Assembly (NCBI RefSeq): GCF_002286985.1
Contig: NZ_NSKC01000002.1
Span: 528,467 to 592,466 of the forward strand
DNA length: 64,000 bases
Direction: 5' to 3'
Origin: Halorubrum salipaludis
GTDB taxonomy: Archaea; Halobacteriota; Halobacteria; Halobacteriales; Haloferacaceae
The number at the start of each line of letters is the position of its first letter. Position 1 is the stretch's first letter. The position numbers and the translations under genes are program-made. A model generated the notes under the pieces. The model was not told where the DNA came from. It saw nothing but the letters and a program-made list of their open reading frames with translations, and made no database searches. This document shows positions 60,901 to 64,000 of the stretch, piece after piece.

Positions 60901-62958
60901 TTACAGCGCGTCAGTACGGGCATTCACGCGATCTAGCGAGCAGCCCCCCATCGGGACGCGCCAGTCGCGGCCGTTGAGTGCCGTGATGTCCCCGGCCGGG
61001 CCCGTTCTCGGTGAGATTCGCGCTGGCAGCCGGAGGGCCAGCATCGCCTCTGGGGGCATCTGACAGTCGATTTGGTCGTGGAGCCAGCCGTCTAGGACCT
61101 GGTTGAACTGTGTAGCGCCCGTGCCCGTACTCTGGACCGTGTAGGTGGAGACGAACGTCTGGATCGCCGTTTGCAGATCCGTGGCGGGCGCGGTCGACTG
61201 TGACCACTGGGTGTCCGGCCGGTGTGCGTAGAGCCGGTGGCCGTCTCGGTAGCTGACGGTGACAAGGCCGCGGAACGTCGGCCAGACCGACCCCACTGGG
61301 CGTGAGACACCCACATACTCCTCGGTACACTCAGCTACCGAGTCGAAGGTGTCCGTCCGCCCGTCCGGCCGCGAGACGCGGATCTGGTCGCCATCACCGG
61401 GGAATCGTGGAAGCACAAACGAGAGCTCCGTCAGCGGTGTCGAGAGCGACCCCTCCGCCAAAACCTCGCCTCCGGAGACCAGTCGCTTGGTGCTCTCGGG
61501 GCTCACCTGCCAGGTCGGCGTCGGGCTCGACTGAGACCGGACGAACACCCCGCCAGTGCCGTCCGGAATCAGATCCGGAACCGTGTACAAGACGGTGTGG
61601 CCGGTTTCGAGGACGCGGTCATACGGAACCGCAAGCACCTGGCCGGCCCACGCTGCCGCCGACGGCGACGGGGTGACGACGAGGAGCTGCTCTCCGGCTC
61701 GGACCGCGCGGTTCGCGACCATGAGGAGTTCACCCGCCGTCGAGACGGCCGGGTCGGCAGGTGAAGCCGACGGGTCGACGATCACCACCGGCGCGGCCTC
61801 CCCGTAGGGACTGCCCCGAAGATGCGGGGAGCCACGGGAGCGATCCTCGACGGGTGTGACGGTCGGTGTCTGTTCACGACACCACTGCTCGACCCACGCG
61901 CGCAGCGAGGCCGGCGGCGCCGATCGGCTCTGAGTCGGCCGCTTCGAGCGCGGCGGCGAGGCGACGGCCTCACGGAGCGTCTCGACCGGCTCGAACGCCG
62001 GGACAGAGCGCGCGCCGCCACCACGGATCGGCGTTCCCGTATACAGTGGCACGACCGCAAGCAGGTCTGCCAGCGTCGACGTCGACACCGTCAGTGTGGG
62101 CTCAACATCGAGCGGATCGTACAGCGCCGGGTCGCGTCGCCCAGAGAGGAGGTTGTCGTACGCTCGGGTTCCAGAAGCGAGCGTCAGTGCACGCCGCGCC
62201 GTCGGCGACGCCTGTACGAACTCTTCGAGCTCGCCTTGGGGTAGCTGTCCCGCCTTCCGGACATGTAAGACAGCGGTCTCGCTCAGCGAGCGAAGCGGCG
62301 ACTGACGGGTCTCCCAGTACGACTGTACCAGTGCTCGACTCGACCGGTACCCCGCAGGAAGTTCCGTCGCGAGCGCATCTCTCGCGGGTTCTGTGACGGC
62401 TGCGGTGAGTGCTCGCCGGCCGAGCGGTGCTGCGCGGAATGAATCACTCGCAACTCGACAGACGCCGGTAAACCGGCCGTCACGCCGGCGTGAGCACAAC
62501 AGCTGGCCCACTGTCCCGACAGCATGCGAGTCGTTAGCCTCCACGACCGCTCGGAACAGATTCCCAAGTGATCCCGTCGCTCCCGCGTCGCGAACGACGC
62601 GCGCGGTTGGCAGGGGGGCCGTTCCGAGAGCGCTAAGATCATACGGCCCGCGCGCAAGGCCGATCCAGTCCGGAAGCCTCGCTTCGAGCTCGACAGCGAG
62701 TCGATCGAGGACAGCGGATGTATTCGGCTGTTGAGCAGCTGGGTCAGTAAACACCACTTGGGTGTAGCCGTCTTGGGTCACGACGAGCGTCTCGAACGAA
62801 TCACCACGATCCACCGCCGCATCAAGCGCCGCTGCACACTCGTCGCCGAACGTCCGCTCAAGCTGATACCGCCGCTCGGTCAGCCCAGGCGGCGTAATTT
62901 CGAGCGCGTCGCCCCGTTCATAGCGGGCGTCTCGCCGTTCGTTTGGGAAATGTGTCAT
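60901..62958 (-). CDS. Large paralogue lacking the nuclease motif
   Basis: The 685-residue protein starts at ATG 62958 (MTHFPNERRD). It aligns with the 766-residue neighbour in its second half: RLVSGGEVLAEGSLSTPLTE and LSFVLPRFPGDGDQIRVSRP correspond to LLVNGTVVASGPAAASVDTY and YDLPRVRKHGSSYVLESSNG, and TAIQTFVSTYTVQSTGTGAT corresponds to AVKSFLEQVTVESPGDSI. The nuclease position reads VVIVDPSASPADPAVS with E-x-E replaced, so it is probably catalytically dead or binds instead. The first 300 residues have the frame-typical acidic character but no named domain. It overlaps nothing and follows the 62969 gene by 10 bp. Confidence 0.65.
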   Translation of the reverse strand: MTHFPNERRDARYERGDALEITPPGLTERRYQLERTFGDECAAALDAAVDRGDSFETLVVTQDGYTQVVFTDPAAQQPNTSAVLDRLAVELEARLPDWIGLARGPYDLSALGTAPLPTARVVRDAGATGSLGNLFRAVVEANDSHAVGTVGQLLCSRRRDGRFTGVCRVASDSFRAAPLGRRALTAAVTEPARDALATELPAGYRSSRALVQSYWETRQSPLRSLSETAVLHVRKAGQLPQGELEEFVQASPTARRALTLASGTRAYDNLLSGRRDPALYDPLDVEPTLTVSTSTLADLLAVVPLYTGTPIRGGGARSVPAFEPVETLREAVASPPRSKRPTQSRSAPPASLRAWVEQWCREQTPTVTPVEDRSRGSPHLRGSPYGEAAPVVIVDPSASPADPAVSTAGELLMVANRAVRAGEQLLVVTPSPSAAAWAGQVLAVPYDRVLETGHTVLYTVPDLIPDGTGGVFVRSQSSPTPTWQVSPESTKRLVSGGEVLAEGSLSTPLTELSFVLPRFPGDGDQIRVSRPDGRTDTFDSVAECTEEYVGVSRPVGSVWPTFRGLVTVSYRDGHRLYAHRPDTQWSQSTAPATDLQTAIQTFVSTYTVQSTGTGATQFNQVLDGWLHDQIDCQMPPEAMLALRLPARISPRTGPAGDITALNGRDWRVPMGGCSLDRVNARTDAL

Positions 62959-62968
62959 GGGAGGCTGG

Positions 62969-63565
62969 TTACTCCGGACGCACTCCTGTGACCCACGTCC
63001 GGTCGACGAGCCCATGCCGGTCCGACTCGATGTCGCATATCGAGAGCAGCCGGCCGATCCAGGTGAGGGCGATCGACTCGCCGGTCAGGTTCCGGTACCA
63101 GCGGTTGAACATGTCCGCCAGCTCCGCATTCCGAATTGATTCGCCCGCTGTTGACGTTGTGAAGGCCTCCACAAATTGTTCGACGGCCCGCTCGTCGCAG
63201 GGGTGCGGTGAACGAGAGACCTCGACGATCGGAAGTTGCCGGAGGAGGCCGTACTCGGCATAATGAATCCGGACTTCCGTTTCGAGTCCTGCCGGGTGCG
63301 TTTTGAGAGAGTCTGCGACCGTAGCCGCGGTGAGCATGTCCAGACAGCAAGGCTCGACCCGTTCGATATCAGACTCAGTCACGAGCGCGAGTACTTCCTC
63401 GTGGGCGTCTCTGTTGATCGCGTGATTTTCGACCGTCGTCTCTGTTTCCACCCGGATATACCCCGGACAAAGGGGCGCATGCAGGTGTGGTTGGTTCCGA
63501 CCGCCGTTCGGTCGAGACAGTCTGTGCGTGGTGGCCGATAGGTCGTCGGTTGGTTTCCGTTTCAT
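62969..63565 (-). CDS. Small protein with the shared C-terminal helical domain
   Basis: The 198-residue protein starts at ATG 63565 (MKRKPTDDLS). Its last 75 residues (RAVEQFVEAFTTSTAGESIR, NAELADMFNRWYRNLTGESI, then TWIGRLLSICDIESDRHGL) align with the C-termini of the two large neighbours (F-(L/V)-x-x-x-T...F-x-x-WYR...T-x-x-G-R). It has no nuclease part. Its 3' end is 10 bp before the 60901 start region in transcript direction, so it leads the operon. An alternative start is MVYWMKRK at 63577. Confidence 0.6.
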   Translation of the reverse strand: MKRKPTDDLSATTHRLSRPNGGRNQPHLHAPLCPGYIRVETETTVENHAINRDAHEEVLALVTESDIERVEPCCLDMLTAATVADSLKTHPAGLETEVRIHYAEYGLLRQLPIVEVSRSPHPCDERAVEQFVEAFTTSTAGESIRNAELADMFNRWYRNLTGESIALTWIGRLLSICDIESDRHGLVDRTWVTGVRPE

Positions 63566-63758
63566 CCAGTATACCATCCGGAGGGGAGGGAGTTGGTCGT
63601 ATCTCTGACGGCGGTTCAAAAATTCGCTACCGAAAAGAGTTTATAAACAATTATATACTACATAATAGATTTCTGATGAATATGAGTAGAGATATAGCGG
63701 AAATGGATGCGGATCGTTTCTGGGATATTTCAGTTCAAAAGCCTGAACAAAGGTCGCG

Positions 63759-64000
63759 TTAAGTTTGACGTGAATTGTGGTAGACGGCGACGGCTTCAAG
63801 CCAGTTTTGGGCTGTCTCTAGAGCGACATTGCTGAAACTATCCGCAAACGATGATGTTCGTCGTTCTATTTCCCAAAAGACACGTTCGATGGCATTCCGA
63901 TTTCCATGTTGAATGACTTGAAATCGATAGCCGTCTTCAGCGAGAACGGATCCGAGATAGTCTGCGTCATCGACGAGAAATTCCACATTATCGAGCTGAT
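63759..64000 (-). CDS. IS6 family transposase, C-terminal part
   Basis: The open frame runs off the right edge. The visible part reads LDNVEFLVDDADYLGSVLAE, then RFQVIQHGNRNAIERVFWEI, RRTSSFADSFSNVALETAQN and WLEAVAVYHNSRQT. The HGNRNAIERVFxEIxRRTSSF segment, with the last catalytic Glu of the DDE triad, is characteristic of haloarchaeal IS6-type transposases (ISH14/15-like). The other catalytic residues are outside the window. It marks the right edge of the island. Confidence 0.85.
   Translation of the reverse strand, partial: QLDNVEFLVDDADYLGSVLAEDGYRFQVIQHGNRNAIERVFWEIERRTSSFADSFSNVALETAQNWLEAVAVYHNSRQT

Overview
The window is haloarchaeal chromosomal DNA. The proteins are acidic, there is a CetZ/FtsZ-like tubulin gene pair, an S-layer glycoprotein with a PGF-CTERM tail, an AglB oligosaccharyltransferase, Tat lipoproteins, many small CxxC zinc-finger proteins, and haloarchaeal insertion-sequence debris (IS200/IS605-TnpB, ISH3-like, IS5-like, IS6-like). 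The gene set suggests a member of the Haloferacales, perhaps a Halorubrum relative. That genus-level guess is inference only. No rRNA, tRNA or CRISPR array was seen.

Layout. 1-4.5 kb: the end of one tubulin-like GTPase gene, a second complete paralogue, and two lipoprotein genes. 4.5-12 kb: an RND-family (MMPL) exporter with an S-layer-type CARD-like protein and a divergent TetR regulator, then a secreted Ig-like protein with its own divergent TetR gene. 12-16.3 kb: a transposase relic, a PGF-CTERM anchored double substrate-binding protein, two broken small genes and a PadR regulator. 16.3-21.4 kb: a secreted surface protein and the large S-layer glycoprotein gene with an upstream TATA box and a leader of about 150 nt. 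21.4-25.5 kb: low gene density, with homing-endonuclease-associated repeats, a membrane protein and a shattered DUF234-type ATPase.

25.5-43.3 kb is a protein N-glycosylation locus. A DUF368 polyprenyl-phosphate carrier sits immediately downstream of aglB. They are followed by aglG, a GT4 and a GT2 glycosyltransferase, a PP-loop (asparagine-synthase-like) enzyme, two FkbM methyltransferases, a PRTase-HAD fusion, a flippase, a GMC oxidoreductase and aglF. The 31-42 kb part is visibly more AT-rich and holds a dead epimerase and an IS5-type relic, as expected of a fast-changing glycan region. Together these genes would make, flip and attach a modified glycan to proteins such as the S-layer glycoprotein encoded 5 kb away, and recycle the lipid carrier.

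43.7-64 kb is an accessory island. It holds a translationally overlapping operon (zinc fingers, winged-helix proteins, a 946-residue DNA-binding-type protein and a PD-(D/E)XK nuclease), four toxin-antitoxin-like pairs, three copies in different states of decay of the nuclease gene, a frameshifted TnpB, an intact DUF234 ATPase, and a block at 58.1-63.6 kb of diverged paralogous large proteins. These paralogues share a C-terminal helical domain resembling the P4/D5 primase C-terminal region, and only one of them keeps a nuclease-like motif. That block is the best candidate for an undescribed system. The island ends at an IS6-type transposase gene running off the right edge.
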